Shown: positions 1-5,536 of the stretch, in pieces
Position numbering within the stretch: the stretch's first letter is position 1
How the letters are laid out: every line of letters begins with the position of its first letter
NCBI GenBank assembly: GCA_031256095.1
Contig: JAIRRG010000042.1
Coordinates: forward strand, 1-5,536
Direction of reading: 5' to 3'
From: Desulfobulbaceae bacterium
GTDB lineage: Bacteria; Desulfobacterota; Desulfobulbia; Desulfobulbales; Desulfocapsaceae
Length of the DNA stretch: 5,536 bases
Translations under genes and position numbers: made by a program
Notes under the pieces: generated by a model
Told to the model about the DNA's origin: nothing
Databases searched by the model: none
The model's input: only the letters and a program-made list of their open reading frames with translations

Positions 1-744
1 GGCGACCAGTTGGTGGCCACCTGGAGGATGCAGTCCAACCGGGGCAGCACCGCCGACGAACTGGCCGTCCGTTACCAGGCCCTTTTAGCCATGCGCGGCT
101 TGCAGATTCAGGATATTGACGCTGTGGTCATCGCCAGTGTCGTGCCAGTCTTGGAAACAGCTTGGCTGACCTGTTGCCAGCGCTACTTCAACACCGACCG
201 CAACACGCGGGTCATGTCCGTCTCCGGCCACAACCTCACCCATCTAATCACCATAGCCATGCCCAATCCCGGCGAGGTTGGGGCCGACCGGCTGGTCAAC
301 GCCATCGCCGCCTACGAACGCTTCCAGCGCGGCTTGATCGTTGTCGATTTCGGTACCGCCATCACCTTCGACTGTGTTAACACCCACCGTGAATATATCG
401 GTGGCGTCATCGTGCCGGGCATCGGCATCTCGCTCGAAGCTTTGGCTACCCGCACCGCCAAACTGCCACTGATCGACATCAGCGATCCACCGAAACAGGT
501 GATCGGCAATTCAACGGTTACCGCCATGACCAGCGGCATCTTGCGCGGCTATGGCGGTCTGATTGATGGCTTGACGCGAGATATCAGCCAAGAGATGGGC
601 GACATCCATAACTCGCCGCCCTTGGTCGTGGCCACCGGCGGCATGGCTGGCCTGATCGCGCCCTACACCAGCAGCCTGACTCATATCGACCCGATGCTGA
701 CCTTGACCGGCTTGAAAATCATCCACGAACGGACCGCGGCGTGA
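1..744 (+). CDS. coaX: Type III pantothenate kinase, 5'-truncated by the window edge
   Basis: Cytoplasmic enzyme that phosphorylates pantothenate with ATP, the first step of coenzyme A synthesis. The frame is open from base 1, so the true start lies outside. The visible 247 residues begin GDQLVATWRM and lack the N-terminal phosphate-binding DxGNTN segment, about 15-20 residues by family length (usually about 255-265). Seen in order (fragment numbering): the STADEL segment near 16-21, ASVVPVL near 45-51, the pantothenate-site motif GADRLVNA at 94-101 whose Asp is the presumed catalytic base, the second phosphate motif DFGTAITFD at 116-124, YIGGVIVPGI at 132-141, and ATGGMAGLI at 212-220. The C-terminal LTGLKIIHER also matches the family. 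The stop overlaps the next gene's GTG by 4 bases (GTGA), suggesting translational coupling. In relatives birA often lies upstream, which cannot be checked here. I am sure of the family; the gene looks intact apart from the cut. Confidence 0.96.
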   Translation, partial: GDQLVATWRMQSNRGSTADELAVRYQALLAMRGLQIQDIDAVVIASVVPVLETAWLTCCQRYFNTDRNTRVMSVSGHNLTHLITIAMPNPGEVGADRLVNAIAAYERFQRGLIVVDFGTAITFDCVNTHREYIGGVIVPGIGISLEALATRTAKLPLIDISDPPKQVIGNSTVTAMTSGILRGYGGLIDGLTRDISQEMGDIHNSPPLVVATGGMAGLIAPYTSSLTHIDPMLTLTGLKIIHERTAA

Positions 745-1664
745 ACGGAAAAGTCATCACGCCACCACCACTGGCCCCCGGTGACACTATCGCCGTTTTC
801 GCCCCAGCCGGAGCATACCACGACGAGGAAAGCTTCACCACCGGCGTCCGCATCCTGCGCGACATGGGTTTCCGCGTTAAATGGCCACGCGACATGTGGC
901 CGGGTTGCGGCTATTTCGCCGCCAACGACCGTGAGCGGGTCAACGAGTTGCATCGGCTTATCGCCGACGGTGAAACACAGGCCCTGATCGCCCTGCGGGG
1001 CGGCTACGGCTGCCAACGTCTGTTGCCACTGCTCGATTTCAGCGTCTTCCGCCAAAATCCCAAATATATGCTCGGCTTTTCCGACATTACCGTCCTGCTT
1101 AATCAACTGGTTGACCGCTGCGGCCTTATCTGCCTGCACGGGCCGACACTCTCTTCATTGGCGGAAACCGAGACGGAGGCGCTGGAGGCGCTCTACGCCG
1201 CACTTACCGGGCGCCAGGCTAAAACGATCCGCCCACAACGGCTCGAGGTACTCTGCGGCGGCACAGCCAGCGGCATCCTCAAAGGCGGTAATCTTTCCAA
1301 TCTGGTCTGCCTCTTGGGCACACCCTATGACATTTCTTGGGACAGAGCGATCATGCTGCTCGAAGACATCAATGAGCCGCCGCACCGCCTTGACCGGATG
1401 TTGACACAGCTGGCGCTGGCTGGCAAATTTGACCGAGTGGCCGGCCTCTTGCTCGGCGATTTCACGCTGGGAAAAGAAAAAAGCGCCGACGATGAAATCC
1501 GTTATACCGAAATGGTCTGGCAGCGGATCAAAGAGCTTGTAGGCGGGCGTGGCATTCCGGTTTGGGGCGGTCTTGATTGCGGGCACTGCCCGAAAAATTA
1601 CCCCTTCTTTCTCGGCGCCAAGATGACCATGGACAGCGGTCAAGGGCGGCTCCAGCCGAACTGA
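741..1664 (+). CDS. ldcA: LD-carboxypeptidase, peptidase family S66 (LdcA/MccF-like)
   Basis: Cytoplasmic serine carboxypeptidase of 307 residues, the usual length for S66. LdcA enzymes remove the terminal D-Ala from murein tetrapeptides during peptidoglycan recycling; the MccF branch instead cleaves microcin C-like acyl-AMP compounds. The N-terminus PPPLAPGDTIAVFAPAG is typical of the family. LRGGYGCQRLL (85-95) precedes the nucleophile motif LGFSDIT with Ser114. The rest of the Ser-Glu-His triad is Glu208 in LLEDINEPPHRLDRML and His282 in DCGHCPKNYPFFLGA. No signal peptide or membrane segment is present. The GTG start overlaps the coaX stop as GTGA; no strong Shine-Dalgarno precedes it, so re-initiation by ribosomes finishing coaX is likely. 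The start also fits the family N-terminus. Murein recycling is more likely than microcin immunity because no peptide-antibiotic genes are nearby, but the sequence alone does not decide the substrate. Confidence 0.93.
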   Translation: MNGKVITPPPLAPGDTIAVFAPAGAYHDEESFTTGVRILRDMGFRVKWPRDMWPGCGYFAANDRERVNELHRLIADGETQALIALRGGYGCQRLLPLLDFSVFRQNPKYMLGFSDITVLLNQLVDRCGLICLHGPTLSSLAETETEALEALYAALTGRQAKTIRPQRLEVLCGGTASGILKGGNLSNLVCLLGTPYDISWDRAIMLLEDINEPPHRLDRMLTQLALAGKFDRVAGLLLGDFTLGKEKSADDEIRYTEMVWQRIKELVGGRGIPVWGGLDCGHCPKNYPFFLGAKMTMDSGQGRLQPN

Positions 1665-1690
1665 GGGCGGCTCTTCCCGGTCATGAAAGG

Positions 1691-1719
1691 TTGACGTCGA
1701 CGCCACTTGATGCTATAGA
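1691..1719 (+). promoter_or_regulatory. Probable sigma70-type promoter for the SH3/diheme pair
   Basis: TTGACG (1691-1696, five of six to the -35 consensus) lies 17 bases before TATAGA (1714-1719, four of six). TGC directly before the -10 box adds an extended -10 element. Transcription would begin near 1726, leaving a leader of about 80 bases before the ATG at 1807. It sits just after the ldcA stop, in sequence clearly richer in A and T than the neighbouring genes. Spacing and context are good, but there is no experimental support. Confidence 0.6.
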
Positions 1720-1727
1720 ATTGGAAG

Positions 1728-1755
1728 GCAAGGCTTGCTATAAACTGGCTAAGCC
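1728..1755 (+). promoter_or_regulatory. Two short perfect palindromes in the leader; possible operator or RNA fold
   Basis: GCAAG-G-CTTGC (1728-1738) and GGCT-A-AGCC (1747-1755) are perfect odd-length palindromes with centres 18 bases apart, immediately downstream of the predicted transcription start. GGCTT (1732-1736) can also pair with AAGCC (1751-1755), so the two halves could form mutually exclusive stems. They are short enough to occur by chance. I report them as a candidate operator or leader structure, with no regulator recognised. Confidence 0.25.
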
Positions 1756-1806
1756 ATTGTATTGTCCAGATTATACTTTGTTTCCAAACTCAAAAATTAT
1801 GCGATC

Positions 1807-2268
1807 ATGAACAGATTCCACCGATCTTTTCCCTTGGCCGTGGCCGGATTATTCCTCGCGTGCAGCCTTTGTTTCTCAGCGTTTGCCGCCGATTATGTGT
1901 CGGTGAAAAAGGATGGCGTCAACATCCGTAGCGGCCCTGGCACCGAAAACCCGGTGGTCATGGAGGTTTTTCGCGGTTTCCCTTTGCAGGTGCAGGAAAC
2001 GAAAGGTAAATGGCTGCGCGTTATCGACTATGAAAAGGACGGCGGCTGGATCAGCAAGGATATGACCGACAACACGCAGACGGTGATTGTCGTCTCCAAA
2101 TCGAGCGCCAACATGCGGCAGGAAGCAAACGCGAAAAGCGCCAAAATCGCCGACGTCGAACCCGGCGTCGTCCTGCAATTAATCGGCAAAAAAGGTGACT
2201 GGCGGCAGGTCAAGCACAGCGGCGGCACCAGCGGCTGGCTCCACCAAGACTTGCTCTGGCCGAAATAA
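1807..2268 (+). CDS. Secreted protein with two bacterial SH3 domains
   Basis: A 153-residue exported protein. Residues 1-27 form a signal peptide: basic MNRFHR, hydrophobic core FPLAVAGLFLACSLCF, and AFA before ADY, fitting signal peptidase I cleavage after Ala27. The mature part is two SH3b-type domains, about 30-86 (VNIRSGPG, then a GGW turn) and 92-152 (ANMRQEAN, then a SGW turn ending LLWPK). The second has lost the usual RSGPG glycines. Such domains commonly bind peptidoglycan or peptides, so a periplasmic wall-binding or scaffold role is inferred; there is no catalytic domain. I chose the ATG at 1807 because the signal peptide starts there. An in-frame TTG at 1762 would add 15 residues (SRLYFVSKLKNYAI after the initiator) ahead of it. 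Neither start has a clear Shine-Dalgarno. The stop TAA directly abuts the next gene's ATG. Similar two-SH3 proteins are remembered from Geobacter-like bacteria; function unknown. Confidence 0.88.
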   Translation: MNRFHRSFPLAVAGLFLACSLCFSAFAADYVSVKKDGVNIRSGPGTENPVVMEVFRGFPLQVQETKGKWLRVIDYEKDGGWISKDMTDNTQTVIVVSKSSANMRQEANAKSAKIADVEPGVVLQLIGKKGDWRQVKHSGGTSGWLHQDLLWPK

Positions 2269-2529
2269 ATGGAGAAAAAAGGCCGCGCCGCCGCTCTCAA
2301 CATCCTCTTTATTGCCGGGGCGGCGGCACTATTATTTCTTCTTACCCACGCCCCGAAGGAAACAACAGCGCATCTGCCAAAGGATGAAATCCACCTGAAG
2401 TTTTACGGCATCGCCAGGAAAAAAGAAGCCGAGCGCTTTTGTAACGAATGCCACGGCGACGGCGGTTCCGCTCCGTTGTCTCCCAGCCATCCACCACCCT
2501 ACCGCTGCCTGTTCTGTCATAAACGCTGA
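2269..2529 (+). CDS. Small membrane-anchored protein with two haem c motifs (mini diheme cytochrome)
   Basis: An 86-residue protein. MEKKGR is followed by one hydrophobic segment at about 9-26 (LNILFIAGAAALLFLL), probably an uncleaved anchor with the rest in the periplasm. Two CXXCH sites follow: CNECH at 58-62 and CLFCH at 80-84, the second ending two residues before the C-terminus. The known meaning of CXXCH in an exported protein is covalent haem c attachment. No methionine follows the anchor, so any axial ligands beyond the CXXCH histidines would have to be His (candidates His27, His36, His42, His74), water, or residues of a partner. Electron transfer is inferred from the motifs alone. 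The gene starts directly after the SH3 gene's TAA and has no Shine-Dalgarno of its own, so its translation is probably coupled to that gene. I do not recognise a named family. An alternative is a small Cys-rich metal-binding protein. Confidence 0.8.
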   Translation: MEKKGRAAALNILFIAGAAALLFLLTHAPKETTAHLPKDEIHLKFYGIARKKEAERFCNECHGDGGSAPLSPSHPPPYRCLFCHKR

Positions 2530-2544
2530 TTTTCCTTTTGCCCC

Positions 2545-2582
2545 TCATGCCGTCTCCCGTCCGCAAACAGGGAGAGGCATGA
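2545..2582. terminator. Hairpin between convergent genes, probable bidirectional transcription end
   Basis: TCATGCC-g-TCTCCC (2545-2558) pairs with GGGAGAGGCATGA (2570-2582), giving a 13-base-pair stem with one bulged G and an 11-base loop. It lies between the stop of the diheme gene and the stop of the minus-strand fadH gene, where a shared terminator is expected. Neither strand has a T-run after the stem, so it is not a canonical intrinsic terminator. It may instead stabilise 3' ends or work with Rho. Confidence 0.55.
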
Positions 2583-2596
2583 TAAACCAGGAGATG

Positions 2597-4606
2597 CTAC
2601 AAAGCGTCAGCGATGGCGACGCCTTCGGATATCGCACGTAGGGCATTTAGGCCCATGGTCTCTTTGGCGCCGCCGATGACCTGCCAGGAAAGCTGCGCCG
2701 CGGCCAGCGCCTGGACCAGGGCGCTTTCAGCCACCTGGCCGGCGCAAAGGATAACTGTATCCGCCTTGATCAGTGATTCCTGGCCATTTTCGATAATCCA
2801 CAAGCCGTCCTTATCGATCCGCTGGTAGCTGACCCCGGAATGAAAGCGCACATTATGCCGCTTCATTTCGGCGCGGTGAATCCAGCCTGTGGTCTTGCCG
2901 AGGCCAGCCCCCGGTCTATCCGGGCTGCGGTGCAAGATATGGATTTCCCGCGCCGGAGTAACCACTTTCCCTGTCGTCAAACCACCGGCCAGCGGTGAGC
3001 CTGGGGCGATACCCCAATAGGCGAAGAATTCATCCACCGTTTTGGCGCCACCACTCAAAAGATAGGCAGCAACATCGAAAGCGATAATGCCAGCACCGAT
3101 GATCGCCACCTTGTCACCCGCGTTTTTTCCTCCGCTCAGCAATTCCTCATAATTCATGACTGAAGGCAGGTTGGCGCCTTCGATGTCCACGGGGCGCGGG
3201 GCGGCGCCGGTGGCAATGACCCGTTCATCGAAATCGCGCAATTCATCAACCGTCACGCAGTGGCTCAGTTTGGCCTCAACCCCGGCGGCTGCCGCCATCT
3301 CCTGGTAATAGCGAATAGTTTCGCCAAATTCTTCCTTGCCGGGGATGCGCTTGACCAATCGCAACTGGCCGCCAATTGCCTCATTCTTTTCAAAAAGCGT
3401 CACCTGGTGGCCACGGGCGGCGGCGGTGACGGCACAGGCGAGGCCGGCCGGGCCAGCGCCGATGACGGCGATTTTTTTAGCAGCCTCGGCCTTGCGGAAA
3501 GGCCGCGCTATTTCGTGACAGGCCCTGGGATTAAGCAGACAGGTGCAGGTTTTAGCGGAGAAAATATGGTCAAGACAACCCTGATTGCAGGCGACACAGG
3601 TATTGATCCGCTTAGCCTGACCGTTTTCCGCCTTGTTCGCCCACTCTGGGTCGGCGAGAAGAGGCCGGGCCATGCTCACCATGTCGGCAAGGCCATCGGC
3701 CAGAACACGTTCCGCAGTTTCTGGCATGTTGATGCGGTTACTGCAAACAAGCGGCACGGTCAAGGCCGCCTTCAATTGACCGCAGACCGAAGCAAAGGCG
3801 GCGCGAGGCACCACGCCAGCAATGGTCGGCAGTTGCGCCTCATGCCAGCCGATTCCTGTATTAATCAGGCTGACCCCGGCCTTTTCCAAAGCTCGTGCCA
3901 GTTCTATTGTTTCGCTCCATGAAGATCCGTCTTCCACCAGATCAATGACCGACAGGCGGAAGCCGATGATGAACTCTTTACCCACCGCCTGGCGGATACC
4001 GGTGACTATCGCCAGCGGCAAACGCGAGCGTCTGGCAAAACCGCCGCCCCATTCGTCCTGGCGCTTGTTGGCGCGCTCGGCCAAAAACTGGTTGATCAGA
4101 TAGCCTTCCGAACCCATCACCTCGACGCCGTCATAACCGGCCTGTTCAGCCAATTTGGCGCAGTTGATGTAGTCGTTGATGGTGGCGACGATTTCATCCG
4201 CCCTCATCTCACGCGGCTTAAATGGATTGATCGGTGAACGGATGGCCGATGGCGCAACCGAGGTGAAATGGGCGCTGTAGCGCCCGGCATGCAAAATCTG
4301 CAAACATATTTTACCGCCCGCCTCATGCACGGCGTCGGTGATGACGCGGTGGCCCGCCGTTTGCGCCGCCTCATCGAGACGCAAGCCATGGGCCACCAGC
4401 GCCCCCGTTTTATTCGGAGAAACGCCACCGGTGACAATCAGGCCAACGCCACCCGCGGCCCTGGCCCGGTAGTAGGCGGCCAGCCGCTCGAAGCAATCGG
4501 TTTTTTCTTCGAGACCGGTGTGCATCGAACCCATCAGCACACGGTTTTTCAAGGTAACACCGCCCTTCAGGGTGAGAGGTTGAAACAGATGGGGGTAACT
4601 TTTCAT
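2597..4606 (-). CDS. fadH: 2,4-dienoyl-CoA reductase (NADPH), FadH type
   Basis: A 669-residue flavo-iron-sulfur enzyme, almost the length of E. coli FadH (672), reducing 2,4-dienoyl-CoA with NADPH so that unsaturated fatty acids can enter beta-oxidation. Residues 1-330 form the FMN-binding Old-Yellow-Enzyme barrel (LKNRVLMGSMHTGLEE near 19-34) with the presumed catalytic Tyr169 (GSEGYLINQF) and His255 (GIGWHEAQ). The 4Fe-4S ligands are Cys337, Cys340, Cys344 and Cys356 (CX2CX3CX11C), followed by LNPRACHE. FAD binding is at VIGAGPAGLA (381-390). A second Rossmann motif, IIGAGIIAFD (502-511), is for NADPH; GLGKTTGWIHR at 568-578 is also conserved. The ATG at 4606 is chosen because GAGGAG sits 7 bases upstream and the N-terminus then aligns with FadH; an ATG at 4639 would bury that site. 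The protein is cytoplasmic. No other beta-oxidation gene adjoins it. A related 2-enoate reductase role is possible, but the match to FadH runs the full length. Confidence 0.93.
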   Translation of the reverse strand: MKSYPHLFQPLTLKGGVTLKNRVLMGSMHTGLEEKTDCFERLAAYYRARAAGGVGLIVTGGVSPNKTGALVAHGLRLDEAAQTAGHRVITDAVHEAGGKICLQILHAGRYSAHFTSVAPSAIRSPINPFKPREMRADEIVATINDYINCAKLAEQAGYDGVEVMGSEGYLINQFLAERANKRQDEWGGGFARRSRLPLAIVTGIRQAVGKEFIIGFRLSVIDLVEDGSSWSETIELARALEKAGVSLINTGIGWHEAQLPTIAGVVPRAAFASVCGQLKAALTVPLVCSNRINMPETAERVLADGLADMVSMARPLLADPEWANKAENGQAKRINTCVACNQGCLDHIFSAKTCTCLLNPRACHEIARPFRKAEAAKKIAVIGAGPAGLACAVTAAARGHQVTLFEKNEAIGGQLRLVKRIPGKEEFGETIRYYQEMAAAAGVEAKLSHCVTVDELRDFDERVIATGAAPRPVDIEGANLPSVMNYEELLSGGKNAGDKVAIIGAGIIAFDVAAYLLSGGAKTVDEFFAYWGIAPGSPLAGGLTTGKVVTPAREIHILHRSPDRPGAGLGKTTGWIHRAEMKRHNVRFHSGVSYQRIDKDGLWIIENGQESLIKADTVILCAGQVAESALVQALAAAQLSWQVIGGAKETMGLNALRAISEGVAIADAL

Positions 4607-4613
4607 TGCCGGA

Positions 4614-4619
4614 CTCCTC
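4614..4619 (-). promoter_or_regulatory. Ribosome binding site deciding the fadH start
   Basis: On the minus strand GAGGAG lies 7 bases before the ATG at 4606. This ideal spacing makes that ATG the real start, rather than the in-frame ATG 33 bases further upstream at 4639, which has no such site. Confidence 0.85.
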
Positions 4620-4651
4620 AATTTTGGGGATGATGCCATACTGTTTCTCGG

Positions 4652-4680
4652 TCTTTACCTGTCCTCCGCCAACTTTTCAA
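4652..4680 (-). promoter_or_regulatory. Weak candidate promoter for fadH
   Basis: Reading the minus strand, TTGAAA (4680-4675) is followed after 17 bases by TAAAGA (4657-4652). The -35 box is fair and the -10 box poor (three of six). It sits at a sensible distance in the 88-base divergent gap. I see no convincing promoter for the plus-strand gene in the same gap. Confidence 0.3.
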
Positions 4681-4681
4681 C

Positions 4682-4687
4682 AAGGAG
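4682..4687 (+). promoter_or_regulatory. Ribosome binding site of the radical SAM gene
   Basis: AAGGAG lies 7 bases before the ATG at 4695. It fixes the start of the last gene and shows that it is well translated on its own rather than by coupling. Confidence 0.85.
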
Positions 4688-4694
4688 CGCATTT

Positions 4695-5536
4695 ATGCAC
4701 TACGAAGGCGATATTATCCGTCCACCCAGCGAAGCCGATAGTATTCTGCTACAGGTCACAACCGGTTGTTCCCATAACAAATGCACCTTCTGCCCAACCT
4801 ATCAAAATAAGCGGTTCAAAATCAAGGATGACGCCATCATCAACGCCGACCTCGACTTCGCGGCCCACTACTGCCAGCGACTAACCCGGCTGTTTCTCTG
4901 CGACGGCGACGCCCTGATCATCCCGCAAAAACGGCTGGTCGCCATTTTGCGGGCCATTCGCGATAAGCTGCCGTGGGTGCGGCGGGTATCGAGTTACGCC
5001 AACAGCAAAGGCATCCGCATGAAGAGCGAGGAGGAACTGACCGAGCTGAAGGAGCTGGGCCTGACCCTATTGTATATGGGCCTCGAATCCGGCGACGATC
5101 AAACCCTGACTGAAATCAAAAAGGGAGCGGACGCGGCGCGGATGATAGAATGCGGTCGGAAGGTGAAAAAAATCGGCATGAAGCTGTCGATTACCGTGCT
5201 GCTGGGCATCGCTGGCAAAGACCCGGCCCGGTCGCTGGCTCACGCCCATGCCACCGGCCAGGTGCTGTCGGCCATTGATCCGGATTTTGTCGGGGCGCTC
5301 ACCATCATGGTGGTGCCGGGCACAGCTTTGCACGAGGCTTGGCATAAAGGCAAGTGGCAACTGCCCGACCCCTTGGAAATGCTGGCTGAATTGCGTGAAA
5401 TGATCGCCGCAACCAACCTCTCCGGCGGCCTGTTCTACGCCAACCACGCCTCCAACTATCTGCCAATCAAGGCGCGACGGCCCAAGGACAAAGAAGCGAC
5501 GCTGGCCCTGATCGACCAGGCCCAGGCCGGTCAGGT
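4695..5536 (+). CDS. Radical SAM protein of unknown substrate, cut by the window end
   Basis: The frame stays open for 280 codons to the right edge. Remembered relatives are about 290-300 residues, so probably only a short C-terminal piece is missing. The N-terminus MHYEGDIIRPPSEADSILLQ leads into the cluster motif TTGCSHNKCTFC, with Cys25, Cys30 and Cys33 spaced CX4CX2C rather than the classic CX3CX2C. The three cysteines would hold a 4Fe-4S cluster that cleaves S-adenosylmethionine. LFLCDGDAL (66-74) sits where the strand-2 motif is expected, and LLYMGLESGDD (125-135) matches the conserved GLESG segment of COG1032-type proteins. No cobalamin-binding, TRAM or SPASM-like domain is visible in the part present. 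Likely cytoplasmic; the reaction is unknown. It is transcribed divergently from fadH with 88 bases between the two starts, so shared regulation is possible but not shown. I am sure of the superfamily and have no basis for a specific name. Confidence 0.88.
   Translation, partial: MHYEGDIIRPPSEADSILLQVTTGCSHNKCTFCPTYQNKRFKIKDDAIINADLDFAAHYCQRLTRLFLCDGDALIIPQKRLVAILRAIRDKLPWVRRVSSYANSKGIRMKSEEELTELKELGLTLLYMGLESGDDQTLTEIKKGADAARMIECGRKVKKIGMKLSITVLLGIAGKDPARSLAHAHATGQVLSAIDPDFVGALTIMVVPGTALHEAWHKGKWQLPDPLEMLAELREMIAATNLSGGLFYANHASNYLPIKARRPKDKEATLALIDQAQAGQ

Noticed and set aside
1155..1706. 183-codon open frame on the minus strand, antisense to ldcA
   Set aside because: It overlaps the catalytic half of ldcA, has no Shine-Dalgarno that I can see and no recognisable domain; treated as a shadow.
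1721..1739. Sigma54-like TTGG ... TTGC elements
   Set aside because: GG and GC are separated by 12 bases instead of the required 10, and the CAC part is missing.
1772..1777. TATACT as a second -10 box close to the SH3 start
   Set aside because: The box itself is good, but no -35 element lies 16-18 bases upstream and there is no TG extension.
1762..1806. TTG start 15 codons upstream of the SH3 protein
   Set aside because: It would put extra residues in front of a complete signal peptide and has no ribosome binding site.
1799..1810. Tiny ATG-CGA-TCA-TGA frame overlapping the SH3 start
   Set aside because: Only three codons, no ribosome binding site; most likely chance.
1852..1863. Possible lipobox FLAC in the SH3 signal peptide
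   Set aside because: The -3 and -2 positions (Phe, Leu) fit poorly, and the hydrophobic core continues past the cysteine to a good AFA signal peptidase I site.
3260..3922. 220-codon open frame on the plus strand, antisense to fadH
   Set aside because: It lies wholly inside the well-supported fadH gene, its translation matches no family I recognise, and such long antisense frames are common in GC-rich coding sequence.
4607..4639. Longer fadH with an extra 11 residues from an ATG at 4639
   Set aside because: The extension covers the strong ribosome binding site of the 4606 start and adds residues with no counterpart in FadH.

Overview
The window looks like ordinary chromosomal sequence from a Gram-negative, GC-rich, probably anaerobic bacterium. 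My best guess is a member of the Desulfobacterota/Desulfuromonadia (Geobacter/Pelobacter-like). That rests on remembered family resemblance: a secreted protein with two bacterial SH3 domains, a tiny membrane-anchored protein with two CXXCH haem motifs, and a stand-alone COG1032-type radical SAM protein. It is inference, not a database result. I see no rRNA, tRNA, CRISPR array, insertion sequence or phage gene.

Layout. (1) Bases 1-1664, plus strand: the 3' part of a type III pantothenate kinase gene (coaX; its start lies left of the window) overlaps by 4 bases (GTGA) an LD-carboxypeptidase gene of family S66 (LdcA/MccF-like), so the two are probably one transcript. (2) Bases 1665-1806: an AT-rich intergenic stretch with a good sigma70-type promoter and two small palindromes just downstream of it. 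(3) Bases 1807-2529, plus strand: a secreted protein of two SH3 domains, followed with no gap (TAA then ATG) by a small membrane-anchored protein with two haem c motifs. (4) Bases 2530-2596: a strong imperfect hairpin between convergent genes. (5) Bases 2597-4606, minus strand: a complete FadH-type 2,4-dienoyl-CoA reductase (FMN, 4Fe-4S, FAD, NADPH domains). (6) Bases 4607-4694: a divergent intergenic region with an excellent ribosome binding site for each flanking gene. (7) Bases 4695-5536, plus strand: a radical SAM protein with an unusual CX4CX2C cluster motif that runs off the right edge.

How the genes fit together. CoaX makes 4'-phosphopantothenate for coenzyme A, and FadH acts on unsaturated acyl-CoA, but they lie in separate transcription units and need not be linked. 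LdcA (cytoplasmic murein-peptide recycling) and the SH3 protein (probably periplasmic, possibly wall-binding) both suggest cell-envelope work. The diheme protein would sit in the inner membrane facing the periplasm next to the SH3 protein. The most interesting parts are the tightly coupled SH3/mini-diheme pair, whose function I cannot name, and the radical SAM protein of unknown substrate. I did not find strong evidence of a wholly new multi-gene system here.
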